The notes under the pieces: generated by a model
Databases searched by the model: none
What the model saw: the letters and a program-made list of their open reading frames with translations, nothing else
Told to the model about the DNA's origin: nothing
NCBI RefSeq assembly: GCF_004405125.1
Contig: NZ_SORX01000002.1
Location: 62,001 to 126,000, forward strand
DNA: 64,000 bases
Source: Jeotgalibacillus salarius
Lineage (GTDB): Bacteria; Bacillota; Bacilli; Bacillales; Jeotgalibacillaceae
Reading direction: 5' to 3'
Program-made: the position numbers and the translations under genes
Shown here: piece by piece, positions 26,471 through 35,016 of the stretch
How the letters are laid out: each line of letters starts with the position of its first letter
Numbering within the stretch: the first letter of the stretch is position 1

Positions 26471-27114
26471 TGAAAATGATTCAAAAACTATTGATTGTTC
26501 TCCTTCTGTGTACTGCTTTTACAGGAGGAGGGCAAATTTTGTTTGCAAGTCCGGGTAACGTATCTGATTGTATGGGGGATAATCCTTCAGAAGATTGTGC
26601 CGAGCAGGAACTGCCAGCAGTTGGTGAAAGTAACGAGCCGTCCGGTATCAATTTTATGACATTTCTCCGTTTAATCGGTGCACTAGCCTTTGTTATTATT
26701 TTATTGTTTGGCTTGTTGAAATTTATTAACAGTAAAACGAAAAATTATCAGCAGACGAGGCTGATTAAAAATATGGGCGGTACAACACTGGGTGGGAACC
26801 GTTCTGTACAAATTGTTAAAATTGCTGACAGCTATTACATTCTTGGTGTAGGTGACGATGTAAACCTGATCAAAGAAGTGACAACACCTGAAGAAGTGGT
26901 TGAGATTGAAGAATATTTTGATCAGAGCGAGACTGTAACTGACAGTCCGGTTGCAGGATTTATTGATAAGCTGAAAAGAAATAAAGCTGATCAGCAGCCA
27001 GAGAAAAATCAATCATTCGGTAATTTGTTCAAAGATCAATTAAACCAGCATAATGAAGAGCGTAAGAAAATGTTCGAAAGAGCTAAAGACAAGGAGCGTA
27101 ATGAAGATGGATGA
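26470..27114 (+). CDS. fliO: Export apparatus protein FliO (FliZ)
   Basis: FliO helps assemble the FliP/Q/R export gate. It is 214 residues from the ATG at 26470. An N-terminal signal-like segment (LLIVLLLCTAFTGGG) is followed by a short extracytoplasmic part with two Cys (DCMGDNPSEDC). A transmembrane helix follows (RLIGALAFVIILLFGLLKFI), then the cytoplasmic FliO domain (MGGTTLGGNRSVQIVKIADSYYILGVGDDVNLI) and a charged tail. The two cysteines suggest a possible disulfide outside the membrane. Confidence 0.92.
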   Translation: MKMIQKLLIVLLLCTAFTGGGQILFASPGNVSDCMGDNPSEDCAEQELPAVGESNEPSGINFMTFLRLIGALAFVIILLFGLLKFINSKTKNYQQTRLIKNMGGTTLGGNRSVQIVKIADSYYILGVGDDVNLIKEVTTPEEVVEIEEYFDQSETVTDSPVAGFIDKLKRNKADQQPEKNQSFGNLFKDQLNQHNEERKKMFERAKDKERNEDG

Positions 27115-27772
27115 GTTCATACAGTTTTTTAATGACAGTCCTCCCGATGATGTAGCAACATCCGTCAGACTGCTTTTACTTCTGACCGTGCTGTCTTTGG
27201 CACCGGGAATATTAATTTTAATGACTTCATTTACGCGAATTGTCATTGTATTGTCTTTCACCAGAACAGCTCTGGCGACTCAGCAGATGCCACCGAACCA
27301 GGTCATTATCGGGCTGGCATTGTTTTTAACTTTTTTTATTATGGCACCGGTACTCAGTGAGGTAAACGAACGGGCTTTAACCCCCTTGTTTGATGAAGAG
27401 ATAGATTTAGAGACTGCCTATGAGGAAGCTTCTGTACCTTTTAAAGACTTTATGAGTGAACACACACGACAAAAAGACCTTGAATTGTTTTTAAGTTATA
27501 CAGAAGCTGAGAGGCCTGAAACGATTCAGGACATTCCTCTGACAGTCATGGTGCCGGCATTTGCACTGAGTGAAATTAAAACTGCTTTTCAAATGGGATT
27601 TATGATTTTTATTCCTTTTCTGGTCATTGATATGGTAGTTGCGTCTGTTCTGATGTCTATGGGGATGATGATGCTCCCTCCAGTCATGATTTCGCTGCCG
27701 TTTAAAATCCTTCTGTTTATTCTGGTAGACGGCTGGTATCTTGTTATGCAGTCCTTACTGCAGAGCTTTTAG
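27107..27772 (+). CDS. fliP: Flagellar export gate protein FliP
   Basis: FliP is the core pore subunit of the type III gate. It is 221 residues with several membrane helices. It shows the family signatures SFTRIVIVLSFTRTALATQQMPPNQV and PFKILLFILVDGWYLV. As in B. subtilis it lacks the long cleaved signal peptide of enteric FliP. ATG 27107 is preferred from the family N-terminus (MDEFIQFF); ATG 27101 is also possible, with SD AAGGAG at 27091. It overlaps fliO by 8 bp. Confidence 0.95.
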   Translation: MDEFIQFFNDSPPDDVATSVRLLLLLTVLSLAPGILILMTSFTRIVIVLSFTRTALATQQMPPNQVIIGLALFLTFFIMAPVLSEVNERALTPLFDEEIDLETAYEEASVPFKDFMSEHTRQKDLELFLSYTEAERPETIQDIPLTVMVPAFALSEIKTAFQMGFMIFIPFLVIDMVVASVLMSMGMMMLPPVMISLPFKILLFILVDGWYLVMQSLLQSF

Positions 27773-27786
27773 GTGGGTGAATATAG

Positions 27787-28056
27787 ATGAATGGGGAAAT
27801 GGTTATTGCGATTGCTGAACGCGGTGTTTTTATCACCTTGATCATCAGCCTTCCATTAATGTTGGTTGCACTAATCGTGGGATTATTAGTCAGTATTTTT
27901 CAGGCAACAACACAGATCCAGGAACAGACACTTGCTTTCATACCAAAAATTATTGCGGTAATGGTTGCATTAATCTTCTTCGGTCCCTGGATGCTGACAC
28001 AACTGGTCAGTTATGCATCAGATATATTTACAAATCTTACAAGGTATATCGGATAG
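27787..28056 (+). CDS. fliQ: Flagellar export gate protein FliQ
   Basis: FliQ is an 89-residue membrane protein with two transmembrane helices (ITLIISLPLMLVALIVGLLVSIFQ and IIAVMVALIFFGPWMLTQLV). The conserved link QATTQIQEQTLAFIPK lies between them. It packs outside FliP/FliR in the export gate. Its SD is weak (GGTGGGTG). Confidence 0.96.
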   Translation: MNGEMVIAIAERGVFITLIISLPLMLVALIVGLLVSIFQATTQIQEQTLAFIPKIIAVMVALIFFGPWMLTQLVSYASDIFTNLTRYIG

Positions 28057-28059
28057 CTT

Positions 28060-28836
28060 ATGGAAGAATTATATCCCAGGCTGACTATATTACTTTTAAT
28101 TATCGTGAGAGTTACTGCTTTTTTCGTTACGATGCCGTTATTTTCTCACAGAGCAATTCCAACTACGCACAGAATCGGGCTCGCGATCCTGCTATCATGG
28201 ATGATGTATTATACGCTTGATGCTGAGCCGTTTGAAATTAACGGTGAGTATATTTTGTTAATTGTAAAAGAAGCGATAGTCGGGCTGTTTCTAGGTTTGA
28301 TTGCTTATATCATTCTATCAGCCATACAAATAGGCGGTAATTTTATAGATTTCCAAATGGGGTTTGCGATGGCAAACGTGATTGATCCTCAGACAGGTGC
28401 TCAAAGTCCGCTGATTGGTCAATATTTGTATACACTTGCACTCTTATTATTATTAGCATTAAACGGCCATCATCTGATATTGGACGGTATATTTTTCAGT
28501 TACCAGTATATACCACTGGATCAGGTCACCCTGGGTTTTGGGGATCCACTGACACCCGAGCTCATTATAAAAGCCTTTGCGGCAACATTTGTGATTTCAT
28601 TTCAACTGGCTGCACCAGTGGTTGCAACATTATTTTTGGTCGATATTGCATTGGGAATTGTAGCGAGGACATCACCTCAATTTAATATTTTCGTTATTGG
28701 GTTTCCGATAAAAATTACGGTTGCATTTATTGTGCTTATTATACTGATGGGTGTGACATTTCAGGTGATTGAAAGATTGTTTGATTTAATATTTGTGGTA
28801 ATGCGGGATTTGATGATCACGCTTGGAGGCGGTTAA
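28060..28836 (+). CDS. fliR: Flagellar export gate protein FliR
   Basis: FliR is a 258-residue polytopic membrane protein that completes the FliP5-FliR1 pore. It has about six hydrophobic segments and the family motifs GNFIDFQMGFAMANVIDPQTGAQSPLIGQY and RTSPQFNIFVIGFPIKI. It lies 3 bp after fliQ with little visible SD, so it is probably translated by coupling. Confidence 0.96.
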   Translation: MEELYPRLTILLLIIVRVTAFFVTMPLFSHRAIPTTHRIGLAILLSWMMYYTLDAEPFEINGEYILLIVKEAIVGLFLGLIAYIILSAIQIGGNFIDFQMGFAMANVIDPQTGAQSPLIGQYLYTLALLLLLALNGHHLILDGIFFSYQYIPLDQVTLGFGDPLTPELIIKAFAATFVISFQLAAPVVATLFLVDIALGIVARTSPQFNIFVIGFPIKITVAFIVLIILMGVTFQVIERLFDLIFVVMRDLMITLGGG

Positions 28837-28839
28837 TAC

Positions 28840-29919
28840 ATGAAGCTCAGGTTGGACCTTCAATTTTTCGCAGGTGAAAAAACTGAAAAAGCAACGCCGA
28901 AAAAACGCCAGGATTCCCGCAAAAAAGGTGAAGTAGCCAAAAGTCAGGATGTAAACACTGCATTTATCCTTTTCAGCGTATTTTTCTTTTTATTTTTTGC
29001 CGGAGGCTGGTTTCAGGAAAGAGTACTGAATTTGATGTTCGTCCCGCTTACAGACTACATTAAGCGCCCGGTTACTGCAGATACTGCAGTCATTGTGTAT
29101 GGGGAAATGCTGACAGAAGTAGCCTGGATTGTATTACCAATTATGGCTGTAGCAGCTCTGGGAGGAATCGTAGGGAACTACATGCAAATTGGATTTTTAA
29201 TCACAGCGGATCCATTGAAACCTAAATTTTCAAAGCTTGACCCGATTAAAGGGTTTAAAAGAATCTTTTCCGCAAGGGCGCTTGTAGAACTTGCAAAATC
29301 AGTTTTAAAAATTTCCTTAGTGGGAATGACGACATTCCTTATTCTTTGGCTCAGTATAGAAGATGTACTTGAGTTATCTTTACTCCCGGTTCACGAAACA
29401 CTGCGGGTAACTGGTACGTTAACCGTTCAAATGGGACTTATTGCATCTGCACTGTTAGTAATATTGTCTGTCCTTGATTATCTTTATCAGAAATATGATT
29501 TTGAAAAAAACATACGAATGTCAAAGCAGGATCTTAAAGATGAATATAAGAACACGGAAGGTGACCCGCTGATCAAGTCAAAAATTAAACAGCGTCAGCG
29601 GGAAATGGCGATGAAGAGGATGATGTCTGAAGTACCTGATGCAGATGTCGTCATCACGAATCCGACTCACTATGCTATTGTTCTGAAATATAAAGATGGA
29701 GAATTTGATGCACCGGTGGTTGTTGCTAAAGGTGTGGATTTTCTTGCACAAAAAATAAAGACAATTGCAAAAGAAAATAATGTAATAGCTGTTGAAAACC
29801 GACCGCTTGCCCGGGCTCTATATGATCAGGCAGAAATCGGTGATCCAATACCGGAAGAATTTTTTAAAGCAGTAGCTGAAATTCTTGCATATGTATATCG
29901 ACTAAAAAACAAAGTGTGA
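28840..29919 (+). CDS. flhB: Export specificity switch protein FlhB
   Basis: FlhB is a 359-residue membrane protein. It opens with LDLQFFAGEKTEKATPKKRQDSRKKGEVAKS, has four transmembrane helices (~30-210), and a cytoplasmic tail with the autocleavage motif NPTH at 274-277. After cleavage and FliK action it switches export from hook to filament proteins. The tail downstream of NPTH is the part that resembles the separate YlqH protein at 982-1251. Confidence 0.98.
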   Translation: MKLRLDLQFFAGEKTEKATPKKRQDSRKKGEVAKSQDVNTAFILFSVFFFLFFAGGWFQERVLNLMFVPLTDYIKRPVTADTAVIVYGEMLTEVAWIVLPIMAVAALGGIVGNYMQIGFLITADPLKPKFSKLDPIKGFKRIFSARALVELAKSVLKISLVGMTTFLILWLSIEDVLELSLLPVHETLRVTGTLTVQMGLIASALLVILSVLDYLYQKYDFEKNIRMSKQDLKDEYKNTEGDPLIKSKIKQRQREMAMKRMMSEVPDADVVITNPTHYAIVLKYKDGEFDAPVVVAKGVDFLAQKIKTIAKENNVIAVENRPLARALYDQAEIGDPIPEEFFKAVAEILAYVYRLKNKV

Positions 29920-29938
29920 AGCTTGAAAGGGGACCGGC

Positions 29939-31972
29939 ATGAAAGGAAAAGATTTAGCTATACTCGCCAGTGTGATTTTAATTATCGCCATGTTGGTCAT
30001 TCCGCTTCCATCCTGGATGCTGAGCGTTCTGATCATTGTGAATATCACACTTGGCCTGATCGTTCTGCTTACATCAATGAATATGAAAGAACCGCTTGAA
30101 TTTGCAATCTTTCCTTCTTTAATCTTACTTTTAACTTTATTCAGACTTGGTCTTAATATTTCAACTACCAGAGCGATTTTAAGCAGAGGTGAGGCCGGAG
30201 GGGTTGTAGAAACCTTCGGAACATTTGTTACCGGCGGAAATATACTTGTTGGTATGGTTGTATTTATTATCCTGATTATTATCCAGTTTGTCGTTATTAC
30301 AAAAGGTGCAGAGCGAGTGTCTGAAGTAGCTGCACGTTTCACGCTTGATGCGATGCCCGGAAAGCAGATGAGTATTGATGCTGACCTTAATGCCGGGATG
30401 ATTTCAGAAGTTGATGCGAGAGAAAGACGTGAAAAAGTCGGCAGAGAAGCCGACTTTTACGGGGCAATGGATGGTGCGACGAAGTTCGTTAAAGGTGATG
30501 CGATCGCTGGTATTATCATTGTTCTGATTAACCTAACTTTCGGTATGATTATCGGTATTGTTCAAATGGGTATGTCACTTGCAGATTCAGCCAACCAGTT
30601 TTCACTATTAACAGTAGGTGATGGGATTGTTTCTCAGATTCCGGCTTTGTTAATCTCAACTGCAACCGGGATTGTCGTAACAAGAGCAGCATCAGATGGT
30701 AACCTCGGACAGGATATCACGAATCAGCTATTTTCGTTTGGCCCGATTATGTATGTAGCGGGTACAACGATTGCGCTTCTTGGTATTTTTACGCCAATTA
30801 GCAATTTACTGACGCTTCCAATTGCGCTTATTCTCGTCCTTGGCGGTTATACATTATCTAAGGCGAGGAAATTAGAAACAGAAGAATCCACTGAGACTGA
30901 GGAAGAAACTGCTACGGATGAAATGAAGAGTCCCGAAAGCGTTGTCAGCCTCTTAAATGTGGATCAGATCGAATTTGAGTTTGGCTATGGATTAATTCCG
31001 CTTGCGGATGCCAATCAGGGCGGAGATCTCTTAGATAGAATTGTGATGATCAGAAGGCAATTGGCGCTTGAACTCGGATTAGTTATTCCAGTTGTGAGAA
31101 TTCGTGATAATATCCAATTACAGCCGAATGAGTATCGTTTAAAAATCAAGGGGAATGAAGTCGCTAAAGGTGAACTGTTACTAGACCATTATCTTGCGAT
31201 GAGTCCCGGAGACGATGATTCGATTGAAGGTATAGATACGATTGAACCATCATTTGGCCTTCCAGCCAAGTGGATTGATGAATCAGTTAAGGACCAGGCT
31301 GAAATGCTCGGCTATACTGTCGTAGATCCACCTTCTGTTGTTTCTACACATATAACAGAAATGATTAAAGGGCATGCGCATGAGCTGCTTGGCAGACAGG
31401 AGACAAAGCAGCTTGTTGATCATTTACAGGAATCCTATCCGATTCTTGTTGAAGAAGTGACTCCTTCACCACTTAGTGTTGGTGACGTGCAAAAGGTACT
31501 GTCTAAATTACTGCGTGAAAATGTATCAATACGTAACCTGCCGATCATTTTTGAAACGCTTGCTGATTATGCGCGTATGACAACGGATACAGATGTGCTC
31601 GCAGAATACGTAAGGCAGTCTTTGGCAAAACAAATTACAAGCCAATTTGCTGAGCCTGGAGATACGTTGAGAGTTATTACACTTTCAGGACGCATCGAAA
31701 AACTGACTGCAGATAATGTGCAGCAGACTGAGCACGGTAATTATCTTTCACTTGATCCAAATGATTCACAGCGGATTTTAGAAGCGATGGCACAACAGAT
31801 CGAACAGCTCTCAATGACTGAACAGACACCAATTATTTTGTGTTCACCTGCAGTAAGAATGTATATACGACAGCTGACTGAAAGGTATTTCCCGCAAATT
31901 CCAATTTTATCTTATAATGAATTAGAGGCAAATGTAGAAGTTCAAAGCGTTGGGGTGGTGAATGTAGATTGA
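29939..31972 (+). CDS. flhA: Flagellar export gate protein FlhA
   Basis: FlhA is the nonameric export platform that docks chaperone-substrate complexes. It is 677 residues with about eight N-terminal membrane helices (to ~310) containing the FHIPEP-family signature FPSLILLLTLFRLGLNISTTR. The acidic linker ETEESTETEEETATDE follows, then the cytoplasmic domain. SD GAAAGGGG precedes the ATG. The stop overlaps the flhF TTG start. Confidence 0.98.
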   Translation: MKGKDLAILASVILIIAMLVIPLPSWMLSVLIIVNITLGLIVLLTSMNMKEPLEFAIFPSLILLLTLFRLGLNISTTRAILSRGEAGGVVETFGTFVTGGNILVGMVVFIILIIIQFVVITKGAERVSEVAARFTLDAMPGKQMSIDADLNAGMISEVDARERREKVGREADFYGAMDGATKFVKGDAIAGIIIVLINLTFGMIIGIVQMGMSLADSANQFSLLTVGDGIVSQIPALLISTATGIVVTRAASDGNLGQDITNQLFSFGPIMYVAGTTIALLGIFTPISNLLTLPIALILVLGGYTLSKARKLETEESTETEEETATDEMKSPESVVSLLNVDQIEFEFGYGLIPLADANQGGDLLDRIVMIRRQLALELGLVIPVVRIRDNIQLQPNEYRLKIKGNEVAKGELLLDHYLAMSPGDDDSIEGIDTIEPSFGLPAKWIDESVKDQAEMLGYTVVDPPSVVSTHITEMIKGHAHELLGRQETKQLVDHLQESYPILVEEVTPSPLSVGDVQKVLSKLLRENVSIRNLPIIFETLADYARMTTDTDVLAEYVRQSLAKQITSQFAEPGDTLRVITLSGRIEKLTADNVQQTEHGNYLSLDPNDSQRILEAMAQQIEQLSMTEQTPIILCSPAVRMYIRQLTERYFPQIPILSYNELEANVEVQSVGVVNVD

Positions 31973-33063
31973 AAATGAAAAAAATAACGGCACCTACAAT
32001 GCCCGAAGCAATGAAAAAGGTACGTAAAGAATTAGGCAGTGATGCCGTCATTCTAAATTCAAAGGTAACCTACACAGGCGGATTTTTAGGAATGTTTAAG
32101 TCAAAGCAAATTGAAGTTGTAGCCGGTATTGATCAGCAGGAGCATACGGTTGATCAGTCAGCTGCAACGATGGAACAGTCACAGCCCATCAAAGAAGACA
32201 ATCAGTTGGAGAATGAAATAAAAGAACTTAAAAAAATGGTCAGTGCGCTATCTCTTAATCAATCCGGCTATCAGGATTTTCCTCAGCCCATACGCAACAT
32301 TCTTTTAAAGCTGCAGGAACAGGATTTTAAAGAAAGCTGGTTGATCGAAACCGGTCGAATGCTTCATGAGAAGTGGCAGAATCAACCTCATGACGATGAA
32401 GTTTCACATTGGACGGAGGAACACATTCAAGCCTCCTTACAGCAACTGTCCCACGGGGGTATTGATGATTCGAAGAAATATATCAGTCTGATCGGACCTA
32501 CCGGTGTAGGTAAGACTACGACCATTGCGAAAATGGCAGCAAAACTGGTCATGGAGAATAAGAAAAAAATTGGTTTTATTACTTCTGATACGTATAGAAT
32601 CGGAGCAATTGAACAATTAAAAACATATGCTGAGCTGCTGAATGTCCCTTTAGAAGTCATTTACAACCGTGGGGATTTTGCAGCAGCTGTTGAAAAATTC
32701 AAGGATTTTGACCATGTATTAATTGATACAGCAGGAAGAAATTATCGAGAGGTTCAGTATGTAGAGGACCTGGTCAATACGATAGATTTTAATATTGATA
32801 TTCAGACATTTCTTGTATTATCAATGACTTCCAAATATAAAGATATGAAAGCGGTTTACGAACGATTTAGCGACATGAAAATTGATGGACTGATTTTTAC
32901 AAAGTGTGATGAGAGCGTAACGGCAGGACCGGCGTTTCATGTGATGATGGAAAGTGAAATCGGAGCAGCCTACATCACGAATGGACAGGCAGTTCCGGAG
33001 GATATCGTAGAAGCATCACATAAATATGTAAGTGACATTATAATCAAAGGTGTGAATAACTGA
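31969..33063 (+). CDS. flhF: SRP-type GTPase FlhF
   Basis: FlhF controls the position and number of flagella. It is 364 residues. The TTG start at 31969 is chosen because the N-terminus (MKMKKITAPTMPEAM) lines up with B. subtilis FlhF from its first residue and the SD GGGGTGGTG fits; ATG 31975 is the alternative. B-domain ~1-90, N-domain, then the G-domain with P-loop [35 protein letters not shown], and G3 DTAGR. It overlaps flhA by 4 bp and flhG by 1 bp. Confidence 0.96.
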   Translation: MKMKKITAPTMPEAMKKVRKELGSDAVILNSKVTYTGGFLGMFKSKQIEVVAGIDQQEHTVDQSAATMEQSQPIKEDNQLENEIKELKKMVSALSLNQSGYQDFPQPIRNILLKLQEQDFKESWLIETGRMLHEKWQNQPHDDEVSHWTEEHIQASLQQLSHGGIDDSKKYISLIGPTGVGKTTTIAKMAAKLVMENKKKIGFITSDTYRIGAIEQLKTYAELLNVPLEVIYNRGDFAAAVEKFKDFDHVLIDTAGRNYREVQYVEDLVNTIDFNIDIQTFLVLSMTSKYKDMKAVYERFSDMKIDGLIFTKCDESVTAGPAFHVMMESEIGAAYITNGQAVPEDIVEASHKYVSDIIIKGVNN

Positions 33064-33920
33064 TGGATCAGGCTGAATCTTTAAGACAAAAAATGCAGCA
33101 CATAAATGAGCCGTCAGGTAAGGCAATCGCTGTAGTCAGTGGAAAAGGGGGAGTTGGGAAATCGAATTTTTCAATTAACTTTGCTTCAGAAGTTGCAGCT
33201 AAAGGAAATAAAGTACTTTTAATGGATATGGATATCGGTATGGGTAACGTCCACATTCTTCTTGGGAAATCCTCAGCGCGTACCATTCTCCACTACCTTG
33301 AAGGTGATGGAGAAATCGAAGATGTGATCGTTCAGGTTGAAGAAAATTTTTCATATATATCAGGAGGCTCAGGTCTGAATAAGATGGTTGAGTGGAAGGA
33401 CCTCGAGATCCATAGATTGATGGAAGGTTTCAGCTCTCTTCTAAAATCATATGATTACCTCATCTTTGATATGGGGGCAGGTGCTTCAGAAAATGGACTT
33501 GAACTGATCATGTCAGCAGATGAAGTGATTGTCATTACTACAGGTGAACCAACATCGATTATGGACGCATATTCAATGATGAAATTCATCCATATGAAAG
33601 ACCCCGAAAAAGAATTCGCTGTGTTATGTAACCGGGTGATGAATCCTGCTGAAGGAAAAGTGGCTCTTAATAGACTTGAAGCTGCTATGGATAAGTTTTT
33701 AGGCAAGGAAGTCCGTCTGCTTGGCAGTCTTCCGGAGGACCCTTTTGTCCGGAAATCAGTGAATAGTCAAACACCATTTACAAAGCTGTATCCAAATTCT
33801 CCGGCTTCGAAAACGTTAAAAAATCTGGTTCATGCTTATTTACAAGAAAATAATGGAGAAGTCCATAATGTGAAAAACCGATTCACAGACCGTCTTTCTG
33901 CATTCTTTAGAAAAAAGTGA
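33063..33920 (+). CDS. flhG: MinD-like ATPase FlhG (YlxH)
   Basis: FlhG is the regulator of FlhF and of C-ring assembly. It is 285 residues. The deviant Walker A is SGKGGVGKSNFSINFA, switch motifs are MDMDIGMGN and YLIFDMGAGA, and the C-terminal amphipathic helix is basic (RFTDRLSAFFRKK), as expected for membrane targeting. The N-terminus contains a DQAESLRQKM FlhF-activating-type helix. Coupled to flhF by TGATG overlap. Confidence 0.96.
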   Translation: MDQAESLRQKMQHINEPSGKAIAVVSGKGGVGKSNFSINFASEVAAKGNKVLLMDMDIGMGNVHILLGKSSARTILHYLEGDGEIEDVIVQVEENFSYISGGSGLNKMVEWKDLEIHRLMEGFSSLLKSYDYLIFDMGAGASENGLELIMSADEVIVITTGEPTSIMDAYSMMKFIHMKDPEKEFAVLCNRVMNPAEGKVALNRLEAAMDKFLGKEVRLLGSLPEDPFVRKSVNSQTPFTKLYPNSPASKTLKNLVHAYLQENNGEVHNVKNRFTDRLSAFFRKK

Positions 33921-33929
33921 GGTGATAAC

Positions 33930-35009
33930 ATGACCAAAGGTGTTGTAAAAGTATTAGTAGTGGACGATTCTGCATTTATGAGAAAGCTGGTACAGGAGTT
34001 TTTATCAAGTCACGATAAAATCGCAGTAATCGGTACAGCACGTAACGGTGAGGATGCAATTGCTAAAATCCGACTGTTAAAGCCTGATGTAGTAACAATG
34101 GATGTTGAAATGCCAATAATGAGCGGTTTAGAAGCCTTAAAAAGTATTATGAGTGAAAATCCACTGCCAATCGTGATGTTGTCGAGTACGACAAAAGAAG
34201 GGGCTGAAAATGCACTTTTAGCCATGGATTATGGAGCAGTGGATTTTATCGCTAAACCTTCCGGGACTATATCACTAGATTTACACTTGATAAAAGAAGA
34301 ATTGATACATAAAGTGCTGAATGCTTCAATTGCTTCATTGAAAAAACCTCATACAATTAGTCCCTCTTTAAAAGTCTCAAAGTTAATTAGTAAAAAAAGA
34401 CCAGAATTGACCGATAGTAAACCTGAAAGACGCGATCACACATTAATATTGATCGGCACATCGACAGGAGGACCGAGAGCGTTGCAGACAGTTCTGTCAA
34501 GATTACCACATCATTTGAATGCGCCAGTGGTGATTGTACAGCACATGCCTCCCGGATTTACAAAATCGCTCGCTCATAGACTTGACCAGCTTTCCCAATT
34601 GAATGTTAAAGAAGCTGAAGAAGGTGACGTTCTGGAAAAAGGACACGCATATGTAGCACCAGGAGATTATCATGTGAATATTAACCAGCACGGAAACCAT
34701 CTTTCTTTGTCATTGAGTAAAGAACCTCCGCTCAGTGGACACAGACCTTCCTTGGATTTTATGTTTGAATCTGCGTCAAAATTAAAAAATATAAAAAAAA
34801 TTGCGGTCATTATGACTGGAATGGGTTCTGATGGGTCAAAAGGTCTGGTACAATTAAACCAGAAAGAGTTGGTGGAAACAATTGCAGAATCAAAAGACAC
34901 CTGTGTTGTTTATGGAATGCCAAAAGCAGCTCATGCCACCGGATTGGTCACTTATACAGAGCCGCTTGATGAAATTGCAAACAGAATTGTTATATTAGCA
35001 GAAGGGTGA
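33930..35009 (+). CDS. cheB: Chemotaxis methylesterase CheB
   Basis: CheB removes methyl groups from chemoreceptors for adaptation. It is 359 residues. The N-terminal receiver domain has phospho-acceptor D58 (TMDVEMPIMSG). After a linker, the esterase domain carries the triad: Ser in GTSTGG, His in QHMPPG, Asp in MTGMGSDG. The cheR methyltransferase is not in this window, as expected for Bacillus, where it lies elsewhere. SD GAGGTG. Confidence 0.98.
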   Translation: MTKGVVKVLVVDDSAFMRKLVQEFLSSHDKIAVIGTARNGEDAIAKIRLLKPDVVTMDVEMPIMSGLEALKSIMSENPLPIVMLSSTTKEGAENALLAMDYGAVDFIAKPSGTISLDLHLIKEELIHKVLNASIASLKKPHTISPSLKVSKLISKKRPELTDSKPERRDHTLILIGTSTGGPRALQTVLSRLPHHLNAPVVIVQHMPPGFTKSLAHRLDQLSQLNVKEAEEGDVLEKGHAYVAPGDYHVNINQHGNHLSLSLSKEPPLSGHRPSLDFMFESASKLKNIKKIAVIMTGMGSDGSKGLVQLNQKELVETIAESKDTCVVYGMPKAAHATGLVTYTEPLDEIANRIVILAEG

Positions 35010-35016
35010 GTTCAAC